Assembly (NCBI GenBank): GCA_016794425.1
Contig: JAEUHR010000042.1
Span: 208,749-272,748 of the forward strand
DNA from: Planctomycetota bacterium
Lineage (GTDB): Bacteria; Planctomycetota; UBA1135; UBA2386
Direction of reading: 5' to 3'
Length of the DNA stretch: 64,000 nt
The translations under genes were made by a program, and so were the position numbers. Numbering within the stretch: position 1 is the stretch's first letter; each line of letters begins with the position of its first letter. This document shows positions 47,342-54,362 of this stretch, one piece after another. Under the pieces are notes generated by a model that was given only the letters and a program-made list of their open reading frames with translations, made no database searches and was not told where the DNA came from.

Positions 47342-49288
47342 ATGGTCTGCGCTGCGCCATCCGCCGCCTTCCTTTCGTTCCCGATTCCACCGCACCTCGC
47401 GCAGCCGCTGCGTCGGGCTCGGCGCGGCCTGCTGCTGCCGCTGCTGCTGGCCGCCGTCGGCGGGCTGCTGCCGGCGCAAGTGGTCCGCGTCGCCAACCAC
47501 TCGCTGGCCGGCTTCGACGGCTGGGTGCGCACGACGGTCGACACGCCGCTGCCGTTCGCGGCCGGCACGGTCGGCGGCTCCAGCTACGTGCGCGGGCGGC
47601 CGCTCGGGCTCGATGCCTGGGTCGTCGACGTGCACGTGTCGCTGGCGCCGTACGAACGGCGCACGATCGACCTCGGCGCCGCGGTGGCCGCGCCGGTGCC
47701 GACCGTGATGGCTCCGACCGATCCGGTGGCGCACTTCGGCGGCGCGTTGACCGTCGACGGCGTGCCGCTGTTCTACGACCTGCCGCGCGTCGACGGCGCC
47801 GCGCTGACGGTGCGCGGCCACGTGCGCACGAGCCCGATGCTGCACACGGAAGTCTGGCTGCGCTGGTATCCGGACCAGCCCGGCATCGTCTACGGCGAGG
47901 CGCTGGTGACCGCGTCGAACGCCGGTCTGCCCGACCTGGCGGCCGCGGTGCCGGCCACCGGGCTGCGGCTCGCGTGGGGCGACGGCATGGTGCACGTGCC
48001 GGGCGCGGGCTGGGGCGAACCGCTGGTGCCGGCGGGCACGACCTTCGCCGATGGCCAGGCGCGCGCGGTGCCGTTCGTGGCGCTCTGGTGGCGCCACTTC
48101 GCGACGCTCGAACACTGGTCGCAGGCCTACGCGGCGGTCGGCCTGCACGCGTGTGCGGCCGGCATCGACCGGCTGTGGCCCGGCGGCATGCCGGCGCAGG
48201 CGCCCGGCTTCGATGCGGTGGCATGGAGCTACGCGCACTTCGGCGAGTCGCTGCGGCGGCTGCACACGTGGGAACCCGGCGCGATCGGGCCGAACGCCAA
48301 CTCCGCCGACACCGGCGCGCAGTGGGACCAGGTGTTCGTCTGCGGTGAGTACGCGGAGCCGGACGGCATCGGCGCCGAAGTGGTCGCCTACCTCGGCGCG
48401 CTGAAGCTCGCGGCGCGGCCGTGCCACCACCGCGAACCGGACGGGCGGCAGGCCGATCCGCAGGACCATCCGCAGTGCGTGTTCTGGAGCGGGCGGCCGC
48501 ACTGGCACACCGGCGTGTCGCCGGACCAGCTCGGCAAGACCGGCACGGTGACGATCGAAGCGACGAACGGCTGGATGGGGCCCGACCGCGAGCACTGGCT
48601 CTACAACACCGTCGCCGCCGCCGCGCGCCTCACGGGTTCACCGTTGCTGCAGCGCGAACTGGAGCAGCAGGCGCGGCTGTTCCTGTTCGGCGAGACGGTG
48701 ACGCCCGGCTGGTCGACCAGCGGCGCCGACGCGGCGCGCAGCGTCGGCTGGGCCGGCATCCTGGTCACGCACTTGTGGCGCAACCTCGAGGACCGGGTGC
48801 TGGCGCAGCGCGTCGCGCAGCGGTGGCTCGACCGCGTCGACCTGGTCTATCTGCCGCAGCTCTGGAACCAGCCGTACGACGTCTGGGACGTGCGCATCGA
48901 CGATCCGCGGCTGGGGCCCGGCGCCTGGTGGATGGCGTGGCAGCAGAGCATCGGCGCGTTCGGCCTCGACCTCGCCTGCGAGCAGCTCGGCCACGCGCAG
49001 GGTCGCGTGCTGGCGCGCAAGGCGGCGCTCGCGTGCCTCGACCACAACTGGATCCAGCAGGGCACGCAGTGGCACGGCGTCGGCAACCTGATGTTCCCGC
49101 CGCCGGCGCCGGCCTTCTACGACGGCATCACCTGGCCCGAACCGTGGTTCGAGACCACGTGGGACCTCCCGGCGCTGGCCGTGGTGCGCCGGCAGGTGCC
49201 CGGCCACGCGAAGGCGAACGCGGTCTGGACGCAGGTGATGGGGGATCTCGGTCCGCAGCGCCGTTCGTGGCTGCCGCCCGGTAGCTGA
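47342..49288 (+). CDS. Secreted protein of unknown function
   Basis: 648 residues. An Arg-rich stretch and hydrophobic run (RRARRGLLLPLLLAAVGGLLPAQ) act as a rather late signal peptide, so the true start may lie within the first 25 residues. The mature N-terminal ~200 residues are beta-rich (VTIDVHVS-like strands such as VVDVHVSLAPYERRTIDLG). The rest is rich in Trp and helices (ALWWRHFATLEHWSQAYAA, EHWLYNTVAAAARLTGS, GWAGILVTHLWRNLEDRVL). That makes an alpha/alpha-toroid fold of glycan lyases or hydrolases conceivable, but I see no catalytic motif I can name. It is flanked by the two tRNA genes and stands alone. Three copies of a 16-base repeat begin over its stop codon. Confidence 0.6.
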   Translation: MVCAAPSAAFLSFPIPPHLAQPLRRARRGLLLPLLLAAVGGLLPAQVVRVANHSLAGFDGWVRTTVDTPLPFAAGTVGGSSYVRGRPLGLDAWVVDVHVSLAPYERRTIDLGAAVAAPVPTVMAPTDPVAHFGGALTVDGVPLFYDLPRVDGAALTVRGHVRTSPMLHTEVWLRWYPDQPGIVYGEALVTASNAGLPDLAAAVPATGLRLAWGDGMVHVPGAGWGEPLVPAGTTFADGQARAVPFVALWWRHFATLEHWSQAYAAVGLHACAAGIDRLWPGGMPAQAPGFDAVAWSYAHFGESLRRLHTWEPGAIGPNANSADTGAQWDQVFVCGEYAEPDGIGAEVVAYLGALKLAARPCHHREPDGRQADPQDHPQCVFWSGRPHWHTGVSPDQLGKTGTVTIEATNGWMGPDREHWLYNTVAAAARLTGSPLLQRELEQQARLFLFGETVTPGWSTSGADAARSVGWAGILVTHLWRNLEDRVLAQRVAQRWLDRVDLVYLPQLWNQPYDVWDVRIDDPRLGPGAWWMAWQQSIGAFGLDLACEQLGHAQGRVLARKAALACLDHNWIQQGTQWHGVGNLMFPPPAPAFYDGITWPEPWFETTWDLPALAVVRRQVPGHAKANAVWTQVMGDLGPQRRSWLPPGS

Positions 49289-49327
49289 GGCGTCCGGTAG
49301 CTGAGGCGCACGGTAGCTGAGGCGTTC
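49280..49327 (+). repeat. Three tandem 16-base repeats over the 3' end of the unknown secreted gene
   Basis: GGTAGCTGAGGCG plus three variable bases occurs three times head to tail (49280-49295, 49296-49311, 49312-49327), and a decayed fourth copy GGCAGCGGAGCC follows. The first unit contains the TGA stop of the preceding gene. The region to the tRNA-Cys 3' end (about 110 bases) holds nothing else I recognise. Confidence 0.8.
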
Positions 49328-49439
49328 GGCAGCGGAGCCGGTGCGGGGCGTGCGGCTCGGCGCGCAGTGCGCAGACCGGCGCGCTGGGCAGGTCGTTGCG
49401 ACCGTCGTCGCACCGCCTGCCCCGATCGCGCAGCGTCAC

Positions 49440-49513
49440 TGGAGGTCCCGCCCAGAATCGAACTGGGGTAGACGGATTTGCAATCCGTTGCCTAACCACT
49501 TGGCTACGGGACC
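49440..49513 (-). tRNA. tRNA-Cys(GCA)
   Basis: 74 bases with encoded CCA. The acceptor stem GGTCCCG pairs with CGGGACC and U73 is the discriminator, as expected for cysteine. The anticodon arm ACGGA TTGCAAA TCCGT gives GCA. T-arm CCCAG TTCGATT CTGGG. A convincing promoter lies just upstream. Confidence 0.97.
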
Positions 49514-49527
49514 ACGTGGGGCGGGGG

Positions 49528-49555
49528 AAGCTATCCGCGGCCGCGGCCGGATCAA
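49528..49555 (-). promoter_or_regulatory. Promoter of tRNA-Cys
   Basis: On the minus strand TTGATC (49550-49555), a 16-base spacer and TAGCTT (49528-49533). The start would be near 49521, about 8 bases before the tRNA 5' end, a normal distance for a tRNA gene. Confidence 0.5.
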
Positions 49556-49644
49556 GGCCGATCCTGGCCGCCGCAAAGCATGGCCGTGTGGTGGTGGCGC
49601 CGCGTATGCTGCGCGCCGCGCCGGTGCCCCGGCCGCCCGCCATC

Positions 49645-49887
49645 GTGAAGACCAAGAAGAACATCCACTTCGAGTTCGACCAGGAACTCGTGCGCGAGCC
49701 GCTGCTCTACAAGATCAACCGGTCGTTCGACGTCGTCGTCAACATCCGCGGCGCCTCGGTCACCGACCAGGGCGGCTTCATCGCGCTCGAACTCGAAGGC
49801 GAGGCGGACGAGGTGCAGCGCGTGCTCGACTACCTGCGCGGCGAAGGCGTGCGGCTCGGCGAGGGCCTCGGAGGCCAGGAGCGATGA
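49645..49887 (+). CDS. Small stand-alone NIL-domain protein
   Basis: 80 residues from GTG 49645. It is one NIL domain: KTKKNIHFEFDQELVREPLL, then YKINRSFDVVVNIRGASVTD, GGFIALELEGEADEVQRVLDYL and GEGVRL. NIL domains occur at the C-terminus of methionine-importer ATPases (MetN) and as small free proteins near sulfur-assimilation genes; they bind sulfur amino acids or act as ferredoxin-like partners. The frame is open from 49396 and ATG 49606 exists, but that ATG lies inside a TATGCT -10-like box (49605-49610) and the domain begins at the GTG. It overlaps the gamma-glutamyltransferase gene by ATGA, which fits a sulfur or glutathione link. Confidence 0.72.
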   Translation: MKTKKNIHFEFDQELVREPLLYKINRSFDVVVNIRGASVTDQGGFIALELEGEADEVQRVLDYLRGEGVRLGEGLGGQER

Positions 49888-51578
49888 TCGCCGCCGGCCG
49901 CGCTGCGGCCGTGGTGCTGCTGCTCGGCGGGCTCGGCGCGCCGCCGCGGCCGCTGCCGAACGACCTGGTCGCGCGCGGCAAGGAGGCCGTCGTCGTCACC
50001 GCCGAGCCGCACGCGACGCGCGTCGGCCTCGACGTGCTCGAGCGCGGCGGCAACGCCGTCGACGCGGCGGTCGCGGTGGCGCTGACGTTGGCGGTCACGC
50101 ACCCGCAGGCCGGCAACCTCGGCGGCGGTGCGTTCCTGCTGCTGCGCATGGCGGATGGCCGCACCGCGGCGATCGACTGCCGCGAACGCGCCCCCGCGGC
50201 GGCGCGCGCCGACATGTACCTGCGGCCCGACGGCAGCGTCGACGGCGACCGCGTGCAGTTCGGCGCCACCGCGGCCGGCGTACCCGGCAGCCCGGCCGGC
50301 CTGTTGCTGGCGCTGCGCAAGTACGGCACGCAGAGCCTCGGCGCGGTCGCGGCGCCGGCGATCCGGCTCGCGCGCGAGGGCTTCGCGGTCGACCAGTTCC
50401 TGGCCGAGGACCTCGCTGCCAACGCGGCGCTGCTCGGCCGCTACCCGTCGTCGCGCGCGATCTTCTTCCGCGACGGCGAACCGTTGCGCCAGGGCATGGT
50501 GCTGCTGCAGCGCGACCTCGCCGGCACCCTCGAGCGGTTCGCCAAGGACGGCCTCGAGGGTTTCTACGGCGGCGACACCGCGAAGCTCTTGGTCGAACAG
50601 ATGCAGCGCGACGGCGGCTTCGTCACCGCGGCCGACCTCGCCGGCTACGAAGCGCGGGAACGGCAACCGCTGCAGGGTCGCTACCGCGGTCTCGACGTGC
50701 TCGGCATGCCGCCGCCGTCGTCGGGCGGCGTCGCGCTGCAGCAGATGCTGGCGCTGCTGGAGCCGCACGACCTGCGCGCGCTCGGGTTCGGCGGCAGCGA
50801 CTACGTGCACCTGCTGACCGAGGTGATGCGCCGTGCCTACGCCGACCGCGCCAAGTGGCTCGGCGATCCGGACCACGCCGACGTGCCGCTGACCGGGCTG
50901 CTCGACCCGAAGTACCTCGCCGAGCGCGGTGCGTCGATCCGCCGCGACCAGAAGAGCGACGTCGGCGCCGGCACGCCGCCCGGCGCGCCCGAGAGCGACG
51001 ACACCACGCACTTCTCGATCGTCGACAAGCTCGGCAACGCGGTCGCCTGCACGACGACGATCAACTCGACGTTCGGTTCGGGTCTGGTCGTCGACGGCGC
51101 GGGCTTCCTGCTGAACAACGAGATGGACGACTTCTCGGCCAAGCCCGGCGTGCCGAACCAGTTCGGCCTCGTGGGCGGCAAGCGCAACGCGATCGCGCCC
51201 GGCAAGCGCATGCTGTCGTCGATGACGCCGACGATCGTGCTGCAGGACGACCAGGTGCGCTGGGTGCTCGGCGCGCCGGGCGGCGGCCGCATCATCACCG
51301 CGGTGCTGCAGACCCTGCTGAACGTCGTCGACCACGGCATGGACCTCGAGTACGCGGTGCGCGCGCCGCGTGTCCACCACCAGTGGCTGCCCGACGAGAT
51401 CGTCTGGGAGCGCTTCGCGCTGCCGCCGGACGTGCGCGCGGCGCTGGCGGCCAAGGGCCACGCGTTCGCGCCAGCGCCGCGCGAGATCGCGCGCGTGTTC
51501 GCGATCGAGGTCACGCCGAGCGGTGAACGCATCGGCGTCTGCGACCACCGCAGCGGTGGCAGCGCCGGCGCCTACTGA
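49884..51578 (+). CDS. ggt: Gamma-glutamyltranspeptidase
   Basis: 564 residues. An N-terminal hydrophobic segment (AGRAAAVVLLLGGLGAPP) sends it to the periplasm. The large-subunit part has HATRVGLDVLERGGNAVDAAV and HPQAGNLGGGAFLLL. Self-cleavage would occur before Thr374 in ESDDTTHFSIVDKLGNAVA, the new N-terminal nucleophile. The small subunit has FGSGLVVDGAGFLLNNEMDD, SSMTPTIVL and GAPGGGRIITAV. It hydrolyses or transfers the gamma-glutamyl group of glutathione and similar peptides. ATG 49884 overlaps the NIL gene stop. Ribulose-phosphate epimerase starts 4 bases after its stop. Confidence 0.93.
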   Translation: MIAAGRAAAVVLLLGGLGAPPRPLPNDLVARGKEAVVVTAEPHATRVGLDVLERGGNAVDAAVAVALTLAVTHPQAGNLGGGAFLLLRMADGRTAAIDCRERAPAAARADMYLRPDGSVDGDRVQFGATAAGVPGSPAGLLLALRKYGTQSLGAVAAPAIRLAREGFAVDQFLAEDLAANAALLGRYPSSRAIFFRDGEPLRQGMVLLQRDLAGTLERFAKDGLEGFYGGDTAKLLVEQMQRDGGFVTAADLAGYEARERQPLQGRYRGLDVLGMPPPSSGGVALQQMLALLEPHDLRALGFGGSDYVHLLTEVMRRAYADRAKWLGDPDHADVPLTGLLDPKYLAERGASIRRDQKSDVGAGTPPGAPESDDTTHFSIVDKLGNAVACTTTINSTFGSGLVVDGAGFLLNNEMDDFSAKPGVPNQFGLVGGKRNAIAPGKRMLSSMTPTIVLQDDQVRWVLGAPGGGRIITAVLQTLLNVVDHGMDLEYAVRAPRVHHQWLPDEIVWERFALPPDVRAALAAKGHAFAPAPREIARVFAIEVTPSGERIGVCDHRSGGSAGAY

Positions 51579-51582
51579 CCCC

Positions 51583-52245
51583 ATGCACCCGATCCGCATC
51601 GCGCCGTCGCTGCTCGCCGCCGACTTCGCCCGCCTCGCCGACGAGGTGCGCTCGGTCGAACAGGCCGCGGCCGACTGGCTGCACCTCGACGTCATGGACG
51701 GCCACTTCGTGCCGAACCTGACCTTCGGGCCGGTGGTGACGCAGGCGATCAAGAACGTCGCCACGAAGCCGCTCGACGTGCACCTGATGATCACCGATCC
51801 GTGGCGCTACGCCGATCCGTTCCTCGACGCCGGCGCCGACTGGCTGACGTTCCACGTCGAGGTCGAGTCGAACGGCGACGTGCGGCAGCTGCTGCGGCAC
51901 ATCCGCGCCCGCGGCCGCAAAGCGGGCCTGTCGGTGCAGCCCGACACACCGGTCGCGCGGCTCGCGCCGTACCTGGCCGAGCTGGACCTCGTGCTGGTCA
52001 TGAGCGTGTTCGCCGGCTTCGGCGGGCAGAAGTTCATGCCGGAGGTGCTGCCGAAGGTGCAGGAGCTGCGGCGGCTCGGTTTCGCCGGCGAGGTGTCGAT
52101 GGACGGCGGCATCGGCAGCAGCACGATCGCGTCGAGTGCTGCGGCCGGCACCAACGTGTTCGTCGCCGGCACCGCAGTGTTCGGGGCGCCGGACCGGCGC
52201 GCCCGCATCGCCGAACTGCGCCGCCTCGCCGAGGCCGCGCGATGA
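51583..52245 (+). CDS. rpe: Ribulose-phosphate 3-epimerase
   Basis: 220 residues, the normal length. The TIM-barrel signatures are intact: IAPSLLAADFARLADEV, WLHLDVMDGHFVPNLTFGP (catalytic Asp and metal-binding His), KPLDVHLMITDPWRY (second His) and EVSMDGGI (second catalytic Asp). A small departure is LVMSVFAGFGGQKFMPEVLPKV, where typical proteins have MSVNPGFGGQ. It interconverts ribulose-5-phosphate and xylulose-5-phosphate in the pentose phosphate pathway. ATG 51583 follows the ggt stop closely, so it is probably cotranscribed with it. Confidence 0.95.
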   Translation: MHPIRIAPSLLAADFARLADEVRSVEQAAADWLHLDVMDGHFVPNLTFGPVVTQAIKNVATKPLDVHLMITDPWRYADPFLDAGADWLTFHVEVESNGDVRQLLRHIRARGRKAGLSVQPDTPVARLAPYLAELDLVLVMSVFAGFGGQKFMPEVLPKVQELRRLGFAGEVSMDGGIGSSTIASSAAAGTNVFVAGTAVFGAPDRRARIAELRRLAEAAR

Positions 52246-52280
52246 CGTCGCCGATGCTGGCCCGGCGGTCGCCGCAGGGC

Positions 52281-52286
52281 TAGAGT
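52281..52286 (+). promoter_or_regulatory. -10 box of accD with separate leader and Shine-Dalgarno
   Basis: TAGAGT lies 47 bases before the ATG at 52334, with CTGGCC (52257-52262) a poor -35 at 18 bases. An AGGA at 52321-52324 stands 9 bases before the start, so this gene has a normal leader and ribosome-binding site, unlike the leaderless-type starts elsewhere in the window. Confidence 0.4.
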
Positions 52287-52333
52287 GCCGGCTTCTTCCC
52301 ACGCACGCGTTCCCGCAGACAGGACCGAAACAC

Positions 52334-53272
52334 ATGGCTTGGACCCGCTTCGGCAAGAAGAAGGACATGCCCGGGGGGCTCTGGATCAAGTGCGAGTCCT
52401 GCGGCGCGATGTTGTTCCGCAAGGAATTCGAACAGCGCCTGCGCGTGTGCGCGACCTGCGGCTACCACTTCACGCTGCCGGCCCGCGAGCGCATCGCGCT
52501 GACCGCCGACCCGGGGTCGTTCGCGGAGCTGTGGACCGACCTGCGCGCGCAGGACGTGCTCGAGTTCAACGACCGCGTGCCGTACGCGGAGAAGCTGGTG
52601 CAGACCAAGCAGCGCACCGGCGAATCGGACGCGATGGTCACCGGCACCGCGACGATCAAGGGCATCCCGTGCGCGCTCGGCGTGATGAACTTCCAGTTCC
52701 TCGGCGGCTCGATGGGCATGGTCGTCGGCGAGAAGATCGCGCTCCTGTGCGAACACGCGGCGCAGCAGCGCCTGCCGCTGGTGCTGTTCTCGTGCTCGGG
52801 CGGCGCGCGCATGCACGAAGGCGCCGTGTCGCTGATGCAGATGGCGAAGACCTGCGGCGCGCTGCAGCGCCTGCACGCCGCGGGCCAGCTGTCGATCTCG
52901 GTGATGACGCACCCGACGACCGGCGGCGTCACCGCGTCGTTCGCGTCGGTCTGCGACCTGCTGCTCGCCGAACCCGGCGCGCTGATCGGCTTCGCCGGCC
53001 CGCGCGTGATCGCGACGACGATCAAGAAGGAGCTGCCGAAGGGCTTCCAGCGCTCGGAGTTCCTGCTCGAGAAGGGCCAGCTCGACCGGATCGTGCAGCG
53101 CGCCGCGATGCGCGACGAACTGGCGCGGCTCCTGGCCTACGCGACCGGCCGCGATCCGGTCGCCGCGTTCAAGCCGCTGCCGGTCGCGGTCGAAGCGACG
53201 GCCGAGGTCGCGGCTGCGGTCGCCGAGACCGAGGAACGGCCGAAGAAGAAGCAGAAGGCCAAGAAGGGCTGA
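52334..53272 (+). CDS. accD: Acetyl-CoA carboxylase, carboxyltransferase beta subunit
   Basis: 312 residues. The N-terminal zinc ribbon is complete (Cys20, Cys23, Cys39 and Cys42). The carboxyltransferase domain has the acyl-CoA site segments VMNFQFLGGSMGMVVGEKI, LVLFSCSGGARMHEG and SVMTHPTTGGVTASFA, then IGFAGPRVI. The Lys/Glu-rich C-terminal tail (EERPKKKQKAKKG) is an extension. With AccA it transfers CO2 from carboxybiotin to acetyl-CoA, making malonyl-CoA, the extender also needed by the type III PKS. accA, accB and accC are not in this window. It has its own leader and an AGGA ribosome-binding site. Confidence 0.96.
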   Translation: MAWTRFGKKKDMPGGLWIKCESCGAMLFRKEFEQRLRVCATCGYHFTLPARERIALTADPGSFAELWTDLRAQDVLEFNDRVPYAEKLVQTKQRTGESDAMVTGTATIKGIPCALGVMNFQFLGGSMGMVVGEKIALLCEHAAQQRLPLVLFSCSGGARMHEGAVSLMQMAKTCGALQRLHAAGQLSISVMTHPTTGGVTASFASVCDLLLAEPGALIGFAGPRVIATTIKKELPKGFQRSEFLLEKGQLDRIVQRAAMRDELARLLAYATGRDPVAAFKPLPVAVEATAEVAAAVAETEERPKKKQKAKKG

Positions 53273-53295
53273 CGGCGAGGCCGATCGTGAAGCCG

Positions 53296-54336
53296 ATGCG
53301 TCCCGTGCCGCGCGGCACCCGCGCGGGGTTCTTCGCGGGCCGCTACAAGGTCGTGCCGGAGGACTTCGAGGTCGAAGAAGTGCCGGCCTACGAACCGTGT
53401 GGCCGCGGCGACCATGTCTGGCTGTGGGTCGAGAAGCGCTCGCTGTCGACGCTCGACCTGCTGCACGAGCTGGCCGTGGCGCTCGACCGCGACGAACGCG
53501 AGTTCGGCATCGCCGGCCTCAAGGACGCGCAGGCCGTGAGCCGCCAGTGGGTCAGCCTCGAACACGCCGACGAGGCGCGCTGTGCCGCGGCAGCCGGCGA
53601 ACGCTTCCGCGTGCTGCGCACGAGCCGCCACGGCAACAAGCTGCGCATGGGGCACCTGCACGGCAACCGGTTCGGCATCGTGCTGCGCTCCACCCGGCCC
53701 GAGGACCTGGCGACGGCGCAGGCGGCGCTCGCCGAGCTCGAGCAGCTCGGCGTGCCGAACTACTTCGGCGAACAACGCTTCGGCAAGCGCGGTGCGAACC
53801 TGCAGAAGGGCCTCGACGTGCTGCGCGGCAACGCGCGCGCGTTCGCGGCGCGCATGCCGCGGCGCGTGTTCGGGCTGGTGGTCTCGGCCGTGCAGAGCGA
53901 AGTGTTCAACCGCGTCGTGGCGGCGCGCCGCGACCGCGTGCACGAGCTGCTGCCGGGCGACCTCGCGTTCCTGCACCGGAACGGCGCCGTGTTCCCGGTC
54001 GAGGACCTCGCGCGCGAGCAGCCGCGCGCGGCGCGCTTCGAGCTGTCGCCGACCGGGCCGATGCCGGGGCCGGAGATGCCGGAGCCTGCCGGCGAGCCGC
54101 TGGCGATCGAGCGCGAGGCGCTGGCGGCGCTGGAGCTCGCGCCCGACGCGTTCCACCGGCTGCCGTTCCGGCTGGCGCGCGGCGAACGGCGGCCGCTGCG
54201 CGTGCCGGTCGAGGGCGCTACCGCGTCGGCGCACGACGGTGGCCTGAAGCTCACGTTCACGCTGCCGCGCGGCGCCTATGCGACCGCGGTGCTGCGCGAG
54301 CTGCTGACCGACACGATCTGGTTCGCCGATCGCTGA
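53296..54336 (+). CDS. truD: tRNA pseudouridine(13) synthase
   Basis: 346 residues from ATG 53296; GTG 53287 is an in-frame alternative. The catalytic motif is FGIAGLKDAQAVSRQWVS with Asp77, and the N-terminal YKVVPEDFEVEEV matches the family start. HGNKLRMGHLHGNRFGIVLR, GVPNYFGEQRFGKRG and the late LRELLTDTIWF complete the TruD fold. It converts U13 of tRNA-Glu to pseudouridine. It lies 23 bases after accD and ends 26 bases before the convergent ECF sigma gene; I see no terminator there. Confidence 0.93.
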   Translation: MRPVPRGTRAGFFAGRYKVVPEDFEVEEVPAYEPCGRGDHVWLWVEKRSLSTLDLLHELAVALDRDEREFGIAGLKDAQAVSRQWVSLEHADEARCAAAAGERFRVLRTSRHGNKLRMGHLHGNRFGIVLRSTRPEDLATAQAALAELEQLGVPNYFGEQRFGKRGANLQKGLDVLRGNARAFAARMPRRVFGLVVSAVQSEVFNRVVAARRDRVHELLPGDLAFLHRNGAVFPVEDLAREQPRAARFELSPTGPMPGPEMPEPAGEPLAIEREALAALELAPDAFHRLPFRLARGERRPLRVPVEGATASAHDGGLKLTFTLPRGAYATAVLRELLTDTIWFADR

Positions 54337-54362
54337 CGCGGGCGGGCGCGCCGCGGTCCGGG

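Noticed and set aside
47067-49513. Integrated island between the two tRNA genes
   Set aside because: No integrase, no duplicated tRNA 3' end and no shift in base composition. One ordinary-looking gene lies between them.
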